A stretch of 64,000 bases of DNA from Psychrosphaera ytuae (GTDB lineage: Bacteria; Pseudomonadota; Gammaproteobacteria; Enterobacterales; Alteromonadaceae): NCBI RefSeq assembly GCF_017638545.1, contig NZ_CP072110.1, positions 2,790,001 to 2,854,000 on the forward strand. The letters run 5' to 3'. Below the pieces are notes generated by a model, which saw only the letters and a list, made by a program, of their open reading frames with translations, made no database searches and was not told the origin of the DNA. Positions 35,339 through 44,142 of the stretch are shown here, piece by piece. How positions within the stretch are numbered: the first letter of the stretch is position 1; the number at the start of each line of letters is the position of its first letter. A program made the translations under genes and the position numbers.

Positions 35339-36685
35339 ATGAACGCGGTAGTTTTTGCAGTTTTTTTGATGGTCGCACTTAGCCTAATAAGGGTAAATAT
35401 CGTTATAGCTCTTATAATTAGCTCCGTGGCTGGTGGATTGGTCGGAGGACTTGGGTTGACCGAAACGGTTCAAGTTTTCACGGGCGGATTAGGGGGAGGT
35501 GCGGCGATTGCACTTAATTATGCGATGTTAGGCGCGTTTGCCGTTACTATTTCAAAGTCTGGAATAACGGATGTATTAGCTAATAAAGTGATAAGTAAAA
35601 TTAACTCGAGCCGTGCAACTGATAATTCTAGTCAACTCGGTAGTCGAAGTGAGTTGTGGCTAAAAAGCGTATTACTCAGCTGTATTTTGTTTGCCGCAAT
35701 CGCTTCACAAAACTTAGTGCCGGTTCATATCGCCTTTATCCCAATTCTAATCCCGCCTTTGTTACACGTAATGGCATCTTTGCAATTGGACCGACGCGCC
35801 GTGGCTTGTTTAATTACGTTTGGATTGACGGCGACTTATATGTTGTTACCTGTGGGTTTTGGTAAGATTTTTTTAAATACTATTTTACACCAAAATTTAA
35901 TTGATAATGGCTTAAATGTTCAGGTCGGCGAATTACCTCTTGTTATGGCAATACCTGTGTTTGGCATGTTTTTGGGCTTGTTGTTTGCTTTATTTTTCTC
36001 GTACCGTAAACCACGCCAATATTCGATTGAAAAAATTCTCCAAGCTGAGCCCGAATCCATCACCATTAATAATAAGCATCTAGTAACTGCACTGATTGCG
36101 GTCGTTGTAGCATTAACCAGTCAGTTGTATACAGATTCAGTCATTATCGGTTCTTTGATGGGATTGATAGTATTCGTTATCGGTGGCGTGCTTAGAGTTG
36201 ATGAGAGCCAAGATGTTTTTTCTAAAGGTGTCATGATCATGGGGGTCTTTGGTTTTATTATGATTTCGGCCGCCGGTTTTGCCGAGGTTTTAAAGGCGAC
36301 CAACGCGATAGACAACTTAGTCAACTCTACGGTGAGCCTAATAGGTGATAATAAGTTATTGGCGGCGACTTTGATGTTGTTGACGGGTCTATTGATCACA
36401 ATGGGAATAGGCTCTTCGTTTTCGACTATACCGAATATTGCATCGATTTATATACCTTTGGCAATAGGCTTTGGCTTTTCGCCTCTTGCCACTGCAGCTA
36501 TTGTCGGAACAGCCGCAGCCCTTGGTGACGCTGGCTCACCTGCATCAGACTCCACATTAGGGCCAACCTCAGGTCTAAACGTTGACGGTCAACACGATCA
36601 CATTTGGGATACGGTAGTACCAACGTTCTTGCACTTTAATATTCCACTTATTGGATTTGGCGTATTGGCCGCGGCTATTTTGTAG
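35339..36685 (+). CDS. NhaC/YuiF-type Na+/H+ antiporter family protein
   Basis: 448 residues, about 11-12 membrane helices. The C-terminal segment GDAGSPASDSTLGPTSGLN followed by DGQHDH is the signature of the Na+/H+ antiporter family that includes B. subtilis YuiF. Members move Na+ or amino acids with protons; the true substrate is unclear and transport of a metabolite is possible. Stands alone, with only weak SD-like sequence before the ATG at 35339. It ends 13 bases from the convergent pseudokinase gene. Confidence 0.83.
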   Translation: MNAVVFAVFLMVALSLIRVNIVIALIISSVAGGLVGGLGLTETVQVFTGGLGGGAAIALNYAMLGAFAVTISKSGITDVLANKVISKINSSRATDNSSQLGSRSELWLKSVLLSCILFAAIASQNLVPVHIAFIPILIPPLLHVMASLQLDRRAVACLITFGLTATYMLLPVGFGKIFLNTILHQNLIDNGLNVQVGELPLVMAIPVFGMFLGLLFALFFSYRKPRQYSIEKILQAEPESITINNKHLVTALIAVVVALTSQLYTDSVIIGSLMGLIVFVIGGVLRVDESQDVFSKGVMIMGVFGFIMISAAGFAEVLKATNAIDNLVNSTVSLIGDNKLLAATLMLLTGLLITMGIGSSFSTIPNIASIYIPLAIGFGFSPLATAAIVGTAAALGDAGSPASDSTLGPTSGLNVDGQHDHIWDTVVPTFLHFNIPLIGFGVLAAAIL

Positions 36686-36697
36686 TCGCGTCTATTT

Positions 36698-37618
36698 TTA
36701 TTTAACAATAGATAAAATCAGTATTCCGAGGCACAGGCTGACTGTAATTAACGCAGCAGTCTGAATGCCTGTTCGGCTGCTTTTTGTCGTTAAAGCCCGG
36801 TCAAATTGTTGTTGAATGAGCGGTGCATCGGTTAGTCGTTTTTTGGCATTGGGCGTCAATAACCCTTCTAATAAAGGGTTGAGATTAGCGAACTGATTGT
36901 ACTTATGGATGGGCGCTAAACTCAGCTTGCTCTGGTAATGTAAATTAACCGATTTGTTAGAGAACGGCGCCGTTTTGTTCATGAGTTCAAACAAAACTGT
37001 ACCAAAGGCATACCAATCACTAGTTGGTAGTGCTTTAGATTTTATGTCTTCTGGCGGCATCGGCATGAGTTGACGCACATCGGCATTACCATCGATATCA
37101 GGAGTCAGTAGCTGAAGACCGTAGTCAACTATGACAGTTTTGCCCGATTTATTGATCATAATATTGTCTAGCGATAACGCACCGTGGATAAACCCTTGTT
37201 TGGTCGCGTGCTGAATAGCGCTAATCAACTGTTGGGCAATGTAGTATCGCTTTGCAATTGAAAGCTTTTGATATGTAATCGCGTTGTTCAGGCTATCCCC
37301 ATCAAACCATTCCATAACGATAAAAAATCGTCCATCATCATAGAAAAAGTCCAGTGTTTTGGTGATATTAGGGTGCTCTAGTCGCTGCACTTTCTCCAAC
37401 GCTGCTTCTAACTGTTGAAACTTGCTTTGGTGATTTGAACTTTGGGCACAGACTTCTTTTAGCGCTACGTTTTTACCGGTTTGTTGATCAAAAGCTAAAT
37501 ACACTAATCCATAGCGTCCTTGGCCTTGCAAACTGTCAATCAAATAAATGCCATTTAGCAGAGTACCTGGCTCTAAAGGTTTGATTGAATGTGTTGCTTG
37601 AGAAGTAATGTTATCCAT
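36698..37618 (-). CDS. membrane-anchored protein-kinase-like protein, probable pseudokinase
   Basis: 306 residues from ATG at 37618; a TTG three codons upstream has closer SD spacing (GGAG), so the exact start is uncertain. Hanks-type kinase fold: glycine loop GQGRYGLVYLA, ATP lysine in VALKEV (Lys54), and the Mg-binding Asn152 and Asp165 (VDYG). But the catalytic loop HRDLKPEN is HGALSLDN, so the catalytic Asp is Ala147 and the following Lys is Ser149. Phosphotransfer is therefore unlikely and a nucleotide-dependent scaffold is more plausible. A single C-terminal membrane helix (about 283-303) anchors it. It is divergent from the polysaccharide export genes at 37886. Confidence 0.82.
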   Translation of the reverse strand: MDNITSQATHSIKPLEPGTLLNGIYLIDSLQGQGRYGLVYLAFDQQTGKNVALKEVCAQSSNHQSKFQQLEAALEKVQRLEHPNITKTLDFFYDDGRFFIVMEWFDGDSLNNAITYQKLSIAKRYYIAQQLISAIQHATKQGFIHGALSLDNIMINKSGKTVIVDYGLQLLTPDIDGNADVRQLMPMPPEDIKSKALPTSDWYAFGTVLFELMNKTAPFSNKSVNLHYQSKLSLAPIHKYNQFANLNPLLEGLLTPNAKKRLTDAPLIQQQFDRALTTKSSRTGIQTAALITVSLCLGILILSIVK

Positions 37619-37885
37619 TTGTTGCAAAACACTCCGGTTGGTCTTTATACTGCGTTACTGACTAAAATTGTATCAATAAACTCCCGCTTTGCGGAAGATT
37701 TGTTTCAATTTGAATGAACAAGGAAGTGAAGTGTTCAAGTTTTTTAAAGTTGGCCGATAAATAATTTGAAATAAATGCGGTTTACTGTATCAAAATGTTA
37801 CAAATTTAGTTAAATTTAAGGCTTATCTGATTATCTGATCAGACAAGGACGTTTTTAAAATAATAATTAATAAAAAATATAAGTC

Positions 37886-39022
37886 GTGCGCTCCTTAGTA
37901 GTATTTTCTTTATTTCTGTTCAGCGGGATGAGTCTTGCTAATGATTGGCAACAACAGGATTTTTCTGTTGAGGCTTCGCTCGCTCAAAATTCCACTAAAT
38001 TTTATCAATCTAGAATTAATCAAACAGCCTTGCGAAGTCGAATTCATACGGTTCAGCTGTATGATGGCTTTGGCATCAGCGGTAATTTAGCTGCAAGTTT
38101 AGAAAGGTTTGCCGGTTTAGAAGGGGAACAACAGTCTGAGTTTTCATATGATGCGGGACTCGGTAGCCGTTTGTTTTTGTCGCCTATTTCTAGCGTTGAT
38201 GTTGCAGCGAGTTTCTCCGACCGCTATCAAATATTAAGTGTCGACGAAGCGAGATATCAATCTTCAGATTCACCTTTGGTTAACTCAGAGCAACGAACTG
38301 TAGTTGCCTCATGGCAGTTAGGGTCAGCAACACAACTTCGAAGCCTTAATTTAACCTTCCGCCACCGCAATGATGAAAAAACGTCAGCCGTTAGCAGTCG
38401 ATTATTTAAATCAGAACAAAGTAATGACTTAGGAGCACGATTTACTAACCGTATTTCTGAAGATACAAACTTAGTTATTAACGTCGGTCACTCCAAATAC
38501 GATCTAGGCTTCCAATCTGGGACTAAAAAACCTGATATTACTGATGCTTTAGTCGGATTTGCCACCGATTATTTTGGTAACTCTAGCCTAGAGGTTTTAG
38601 TTGGAATATCTAAACGAAGTGAAACTGAGAGGCAGGCCAGCTCTGATGTATTTTCATGGCAGCTGATTAATGTGTTGTCACTGTCAGAAAGTAGCAGTCT
38701 GCAGATTTCGACCAAGCGTCAACTAACCAGTTCGCCCAACCCTGTGTTCTTGGATGCGCAACTTTCAGATTTAGAAGTAGATTTTGACTGGCGCTTTTTG
38801 GAAGACTGGTCGGTAACTGCACAAATGCAAGTTGCCAACTTGGAGTTTGGTGACGGCTCAACCGCCGATATGTTGGCACTGAGAACCAATTTGGGCTGGC
38901 GACTAAATGAGTATTTAACACTCAGTTCTTACGTCAAATACGAGGACTTCGATGGTGAGCAAACACGCTTTATCCACGCTGGAACTAACGCTGGTATGAG
39001 TATTAGCTGGGAGTTTTATTAA
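37886..39022 (+). CDS. outer-membrane beta-barrel protein of the polysaccharide export set
   Basis: 378 residues with signal peptide (RSLVVFSLFLFSGMSLA-ND) and repeated amphipathic beta strands ending in an aromatic residue (AGMSISWEFY), typical of outer-membrane barrels. It resembles the VpsM/EpsL-like porins that accompany Wza and Wzc in exopolysaccharide loci. Start is a GTG at 37886 without a clear SD. The stop overlaps the ATG of the next gene (TAATG), so translation is coupled. No glycosyltransferase is present in the locus. Confidence 0.7.
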   Translation: MRSLVVFSLFLFSGMSLANDWQQQDFSVEASLAQNSTKFYQSRINQTALRSRIHTVQLYDGFGISGNLAASLERFAGLEGEQQSEFSYDAGLGSRLFLSPISSVDVAASFSDRYQILSVDEARYQSSDSPLVNSEQRTVVASWQLGSATQLRSLNLTFRHRNDEKTSAVSSRLFKSEQSNDLGARFTNRISEDTNLVINVGHSKYDLGFQSGTKKPDITDALVGFATDYFGNSSLEVLVGISKRSETERQASSDVFSWQLINVLSLSESSSLQISTKRQLTSSPNPVFLDAQLSDLEVDFDWRFLEDWSVTAQMQVANLEFGDGSTADMLALRTNLGWRLNEYLTLSSYVKYEDFDGEQTRFIHAGTNAGMSISWEFY

Positions 39023-39552
39023 TGGGTATTAAACGCGTTACTCATGTTTTGTTGTCATTATTGTTTTTGCTAACAGCCTCAATCGCAATGGCGGCCAGTT
39101 CTGAGTACCAATTAGGTCCAGGTGACGAAATTGAAATCTTTGTGTTCCAAGAGCCTGAGCTAAACGTTAAAGCCAAAATAAGTCAGGCCGGTAACATTAA
39201 TTTACCTCTTATAGGTCAAGTGAACTTAGAGGGCCTTAACAGCGACGAAGCTAAGTTAAAAGTCGAAGCACTGTATAAAGATGGTTACTTGGTTAACCCA
39301 TATGTGACTTTGACGGTTCGCCAATATCGCCCGTTTTTTATTCATGGCGAAGTTAAGAACCCAGGAAGTTATAAATACCAGGCTGAGCTTACTTTAGAGC
39401 AAGCAATTGCCTTATCAGGGGGGCTGAAGGATAGAGCCTCCAAATCGAACTGGATCGTCTGGCGTGGTTATCCGCAAGTGTCGTTTAATGCGGACAAATC
39501 AACCATAGTTATGCCAGGTGACGTGATTAAAATAGAGAAGAGTTTTTTCTAG
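39022..39552 (+). CDS. Wza-type polysaccharide export protein
   Basis: 176 residues, shorter than E. coli Wza (379). Signal peptide (LLFLLTASIAMA), then the Poly_export domain (YQLGPGDEIEIFVFQEPEL, INLPLIGQVNLEG) and one SLBB domain (FIHGEVKNPGSYKYQ). The C-terminal barrel of Wza is missing, as in the small export proteins of synthase- and Wzy-linked EPS loci, where the separate barrel protein (the gene upstream) supplies the outer-membrane channel. Forms an operon with the genes on both sides. Confidence 0.88.
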   Translation: MGIKRVTHVLLSLLFLLTASIAMAASSEYQLGPGDEIEIFVFQEPELNVKAKISQAGNINLPLIGQVNLEGLNSDEAKLKVEALYKDGYLVNPYVTLTVRQYRPFFIHGEVKNPGSYKYQAELTLEQAIALSGGLKDRASKSNWIVWRGYPQVSFNADKSTIVMPGDVIKIEKSFF

Positions 39553-39554
39553 GC

Positions 39555-41699
39555 ATGGAAGATCATAATAGACACGTCCTACACCACGATGACGCCATAG
39601 ATATTGGCGAAATGGCCTCAATTATTTGGGGCCGTAAGTGGTTTATTGCGTTGTTTGTTTTACTTTCTATTGCTATCACGTACAACTACCTACAGAAAGT
39701 TCCTGATCGTTACACTGCATCGACAATGATCATGATCAAGGAATCCAAGAACAGCTCAGATACATTACAAAACTTGATGAGTGGTGGCTTAACTTCAGTG
39801 GAAAACACTGAGACTGAATTAGAGCTGTTAAAAAGCCGTCGTTTTGCCGGACAAATTGTCGATAGCTTAAACTTGATTCACAACGTTCATTATCAAATGC
39901 AGTCGGGCTATGAGCCTTATGTTCATTCCGAGCAGTTATTGGTAAAAAATCGCACCTTTGCCATTGATAAGCTTACCGCTAATATCAAAGTTACTAAAAA
40001 AGCCGGAACTAACTTAGTCAAAGTAAGCTATGAATCTCATTCAGCGGCGCACTCGGCAACGGTTGCCAATGAGATTGCTAAAACGTTTATCCATTTCAAA
40101 GAAGAGTTAATGGAAAACAAAAACCAGGACAAAGCGTTTTGGTTAGAGTCCAAGCTTTCTGGTGTTAAAGAAAACCTACTCGCTGCCGAAAAACGAATTT
40201 CTGCTCACCAAAACGAACACGGCTTTATCGATATCAATAGTGCCATCGCGGTTGAAGAGTCTAAACTCGCCAAATTAACCAAAGAAAAATATGACAAAAC
40301 ACGGGTTGTAGAACGTCAAGAAGCGCTAAAAGAACAAATTATTAAATACAAATATTCACCTGAAGATTTGTTTAGTATTCCAGATGTTGCTGCCTCACAA
40401 GCTCTGAATCGAAGTAAAAATAAGCTACAAGCCAGTATCGAAGCCTTTAACCAGGTTAAACTTCGTTATGGCCCAAAACACCCAGCATACCAAAAGGCTC
40501 AATTGTTATTTGATGATGCGAAAAATGAAGTCACCGCAGAGTTAGACAACCACATCAAATTGGTTGATAAAAAGATGCAGATTGAACGCTCTAATTTATT
40601 GGCTATCGATAAGAGTATGGTCGAAGCCAACCGTCGGCTACAGGACCTAGGCGTAATTGAGTTTGAGTACCAAAAGCTGCGCCGTGAATTTGAGGCCAAT
40701 TTGGAGCTCTACGAAAACTTAATGAAGCGACTGAAAGAGTCAGAAATGATGCGAGATTTGGCTAACGCATCGAACATTCTAGTCGTTGAAAAGGCTGAGA
40801 TTCCTTCGTCTCCAAATAGTAAAAAAGAAATCTTAATATACGGTCTAGCTATGATGGGCAGCGGTTTACTGGCTTCGCTTGTCATTTTGATTGAAGCTCT
40901 TTTGGCGAGTAAGGTGATCCAATTTAGAAAAGTAGCTAAGGGTTACAATACCAAAATCATTGGTGTAGTGCCCAAGATAAAGATCCGTAAAGGTCGCAAG
41001 CGCCCATTGTCTTCCGTCGACAGTAGTAAACACATGAATTTCCTAGAGGCGATTCGTTCTACCCGTACTAACATCCTTTTGGACGCTAAATTAAGTCGAC
41101 AAAAAGTGATTGCGATTACTTCGATTAGTCCTAATGACGGTAAGTCTAGTTTATCGATTCAGATCGCCCGAAGCTTTGGTGAGTTAGAAAAAACTATCCT
41201 AGTTGATGCCGACCTTCGTTTTCCATCAATTGGCGATGCGTTAGAAATTAATAAAAACATCCCTGGCTTAACCAACTTGATTTCTCGTCAAAACAAGTTG
41301 AGTGAAACCATCAATAAAAGCAAAGAAAATAAGTTTCACGTGTTAACTGCGGGTTACCAGTCCAAAAACCCACTGCTATTCCTTTCACAGCCGAGACTTA
41401 AGAAGATCATTGAAACTCTTAAAAACAACTACAAGCGAGTGGTTGTCGAGTGTCCACCAGTGATGTCAGTAAGTGATGCCTTTGTCATATCAAAACATGT
41501 AGATAGTATCTATTTAGTGGTCGACGTTGAAAAAACCAGTAAAGGCGAATTGGCCAATGCCCTTGAAGAGATTGCTCAAGCCAATATTAAAGTCGGAGGC
41601 TTGATTCTTAATAAGGTCAAAAAGACCGAAAAATATTACGGCGGCGCTTATTCACAATATTTGCGAGCCGATTTTTCACACGCTCCTACTTCTGCATAA
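39555..41699 (+). CDS. Wzc-type polysaccharide co-polymerase / tyrosine autokinase
   Basis: 714 residues. Order: N-terminal helix (about 32-48), Wzz domain, long coiled coil (about 190-400), GNVR motif region, second helix (about 435-455), then a BY-kinase domain with Walker A-like SPNDGKSS, Walker A' VDADLR and a Walker B-like VECPP. The C-terminal tail has a small cluster of tyrosines (YYGGAYSQY), the usual autophosphorylation site. It would control chain length and export. Directly after the Wza-like gene. Confidence 0.9.
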   Translation: MEDHNRHVLHHDDAIDIGEMASIIWGRKWFIALFVLLSIAITYNYLQKVPDRYTASTMIMIKESKNSSDTLQNLMSGGLTSVENTETELELLKSRRFAGQIVDSLNLIHNVHYQMQSGYEPYVHSEQLLVKNRTFAIDKLTANIKVTKKAGTNLVKVSYESHSAAHSATVANEIAKTFIHFKEELMENKNQDKAFWLESKLSGVKENLLAAEKRISAHQNEHGFIDINSAIAVEESKLAKLTKEKYDKTRVVERQEALKEQIIKYKYSPEDLFSIPDVAASQALNRSKNKLQASIEAFNQVKLRYGPKHPAYQKAQLLFDDAKNEVTAELDNHIKLVDKKMQIERSNLLAIDKSMVEANRRLQDLGVIEFEYQKLRREFEANLELYENLMKRLKESEMMRDLANASNILVVEKAEIPSSPNSKKEILIYGLAMMGSGLLASLVILIEALLASKVIQFRKVAKGYNTKIIGVVPKIKIRKGRKRPLSSVDSSKHMNFLEAIRSTRTNILLDAKLSRQKVIAITSISPNDGKSSLSIQIARSFGELEKTILVDADLRFPSIGDALEINKNIPGLTNLISRQNKLSETINKSKENKFHVLTAGYQSKNPLLFLSQPRLKKIIETLKNNYKRVVVECPPVMSVSDAFVISKHVDSIYLVVDVEKTSKGELANALEEIAQANIKVGGLILNKVKKTEKYYGGAYSQYLRADFSHAPTSA

Positions 41700-41796
41700 A
41701 AATAAAAAAAACACCAATTATTAACTTCTTAAGTGAATAAACCGAAAATGCAGGCTATGCTTATTCGGTATAAAAAGTAGCTAAGGTATAAGACTG

Positions 41797-44118
41797 GTGT
41801 TGAAATTTTTTCGTGCTAAATGCGTATTTATAGGGTGCATTCAAATCTTGTTTGCTCTTGTTTCGTATTCGGCCGTTGCCAACCAAGAAGTAACCTTGCA
41901 GTTGAAGTGGCGCCATCAGTTCCAGTTTGCTGGTTATTACATGGCAAAAGAGAATGGTCACTTTGAACGAGCCGGTTTTGATGTGACGATAAACGAACGG
42001 AATTCATTAACAGCTCCAGTCGAGGATGTCTTAGCCGGGAGAGCTGAATTTGGTGTTGCTGATTCGAGTATTGTTTTACAGCGCTTGCGGGGCAAGCCAG
42101 TCGTCATTGCTACAACGGTTTTTCAAACTAGCCCACTAGTATTAATGAGCTTACGAGAAAAGGGGATTTCAAGCCCTTATGACCTCAAGGGACAAAGGAT
42201 CATGTTCCAGCGCAGTGTCGACGATGCGTCTATTTTGGCAATGTTACAACTATTTGATATTTCCCCAGCTGACTATAGCTTTATAAAACACAATTTTGAT
42301 AATTGGGTATTAACTCAAAATGAAGCCGATGTAATGTCGGCTTACATCACAAATCAACCGCATGCTTATCGCGACAAAGGTTACGAAGTTAACATTTTAG
42401 ACCCAGCCAGCTACGGCATCGATTTTTATGGTGATTTGTTATTTACTACAGAAAAAATTGCCAGAACCAGCCCAGGTACGGTAAATCGATTTGTAGAAGC
42501 CGTCAGAGCAGGTTGGCGTGATGCGTTGAATGATCCGGATCGTGCCATCGATGTAATTCTTACAAAATACAACCCGACTAAAAGTAGAAAACAGCTAGAG
42601 CAAGAAGCCAAGAGTACTGCACAAGTGATTAAAGCGGATTATGTTGAAGTTGGTACCGTATTGAAAGAGCGTTTTGACAGAATTGCCATGACATATAAAG
42701 ACCTGGGTATGGCGAATGCAGACAGCACGAACGATGGCCTTTTGTTGGAAGATTACTTGGTTCCCGAGTATAAATTTTCAAATCGATTGGTTTATTTCGC
42801 TTTTGCCATGTTTTTAATCATCGTTGCGGTTTTGGTCAATCAGATATTGTTTAATCGTAAATTGAAAGTTTTGGTAGCGAAAAAGACGGAAGCAATAAAA
42901 AATGCTAACGACTACTTAATGCATACGGTAGAAGAGTTAGAAGAAAAAAACGAGCAATTAGTGATAGCCAAACAAGAGGCGGAAGTTGCGAATGAGGCAA
43001 AGTCAACGTTTCTCGCTAATATGAGTCACGAGATTAGAACACCAATGAATGGCATTATTGGCACACTTCAATTACTACAACTCGAGCCCCTTGAGCGAAA
43101 GTCATCAGAATTCGTCGATCAAGCGCTTAAATCGAGTAAAAACTTAATGACAATTCTTAATGACATTCTCGATTTTTCTAAAATAGAAGCTGGGATGTTG
43201 TCATTTGAAGAGATCAATTTTTCATTTCACGAACTTTTGTCGAGCTCGGTACAAAATTATCAGATGACGGCAAAGGCCAAAGGGGTAGATCTTGTGGTTA
43301 ACGTCGACCCAGCTTCTCACGATACTTGGCGAGGAGATCCAGTTAGGGTCAAGCAAGTTCTCGAAAACTTACTGTCCAATGCGTTTAAATTCACTAAGCA
43401 GGGTTTTGTAGAGGTAAAGGTACTGCCTTCAGAGGACAAAACCGGTCAAATAGGAATGAGATTCAGTGTCATAGACACTGGAATAGGAATGAGTGACGAC
43501 GCAATTGAGCGTTTGTTTGCTCGTTTTGAACAGGCGGACAAATCAACCACTCGTGAGTTTGGAGGGACTGGCCTGGGCATGTCGATTACCTATACTTTAA
43601 TTAAGCTTATGGGAGGAAGAATTGACGTAACAAGTACTGAGGGAATAGGAACCACCTTTAGTGTATTTATTCCTCTAGAAAAAATAGAGGCAAAGGAACT
43701 AGAACAAACAAAAGTTATTTCTGAACAAGCCGAATCAAAATTTGATATTCCTGTATTTGATGGAAAATATATTTTGCTAGCAGAAGATAATAAAGTGAAC
43801 CAAATCCTCGTTAAAGCCATACTGGATAAAACGGGTTGTTTTTACGATGTTGTAGAAAATGGTCAAGATGCAATCGACATGGTTCTAAAAAAAGCGCCAG
43901 ATTTGGTATTGATGGATATTCAAATGCCAACCCTAGATGGGGTTGGGGCGTGTCGAGAGATAAAGGCGAAATATCCCAAGTTACCTATAGTTGCTCTAAC
44001 AGCAAATGTAATGGAAACTGAAATAAAAAAATACCATGAGGTCGGTTTTGATGACCACATTGGCAAACCAATAGACTTGAAAAAGCTCTACGAGGTACTC
44101 ATAAAGTTATTGAGCTGA
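41797..44118 (+). CDS. hybrid histidine kinase with NMT1/THI5-like periplasmic sensor domain
   Basis: 773 residues. Signal peptide, then an NMT1/THI5-like periplasmic-binding domain (about 29-300, VTLQLKWRHQFQFAGYYMAK), which in other proteins binds thiamine-pyrimidine precursors or similar small molecules. A membrane helix (about 327-347), a short coiled coil, HisKA (MSHEIRTPMNGIIG), HATPase (NLLSNAFKF, DTGIGM, GGTGLGMSI) and a C-terminal receiver (DLVLMDIQMPTLDG). The start codon is GTG at 41797 (AAGG ten bases upstream); TTG at 41800 is possible. It lies between the polysaccharide export genes and a sigma54 activator, likely its partner, though that receiver lacks the usual Asp. Confidence 0.87.
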   Translation: MLKFFRAKCVFIGCIQILFALVSYSAVANQEVTLQLKWRHQFQFAGYYMAKENGHFERAGFDVTINERNSLTAPVEDVLAGRAEFGVADSSIVLQRLRGKPVVIATTVFQTSPLVLMSLREKGISSPYDLKGQRIMFQRSVDDASILAMLQLFDISPADYSFIKHNFDNWVLTQNEADVMSAYITNQPHAYRDKGYEVNILDPASYGIDFYGDLLFTTEKIARTSPGTVNRFVEAVRAGWRDALNDPDRAIDVILTKYNPTKSRKQLEQEAKSTAQVIKADYVEVGTVLKERFDRIAMTYKDLGMANADSTNDGLLLEDYLVPEYKFSNRLVYFAFAMFLIIVAVLVNQILFNRKLKVLVAKKTEAIKNANDYLMHTVEELEEKNEQLVIAKQEAEVANEAKSTFLANMSHEIRTPMNGIIGTLQLLQLEPLERKSSEFVDQALKSSKNLMTILNDILDFSKIEAGMLSFEEINFSFHELLSSSVQNYQMTAKAKGVDLVVNVDPASHDTWRGDPVRVKQVLENLLSNAFKFTKQGFVEVKVLPSEDKTGQIGMRFSVIDTGIGMSDDAIERLFARFEQADKSTTREFGGTGLGMSITYTLIKLMGGRIDVTSTEGIGTTFSVFIPLEKIEAKELEQTKVISEQAESKFDIPVFDGKYILLAEDNKVNQILVKAILDKTGCFYDVVENGQDAIDMVLKKAPDLVLMDIQMPTLDGVGACREIKAKYPKLPIVALTANVMETEIKKYHEVGFDDHIGKPIDLKKLYEVLIKLLS

Positions 44119-44142
44119 GCCTAACATTAAGGAACGAGAAGT

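Noticed and set aside
37628..37885. Sigma54 promoter for the polysaccharide export operon
   Set aside because: No TGGCAC-N5-TTGC-like element with correct spacing was found; only short TTATCTGAT repeats are seen.
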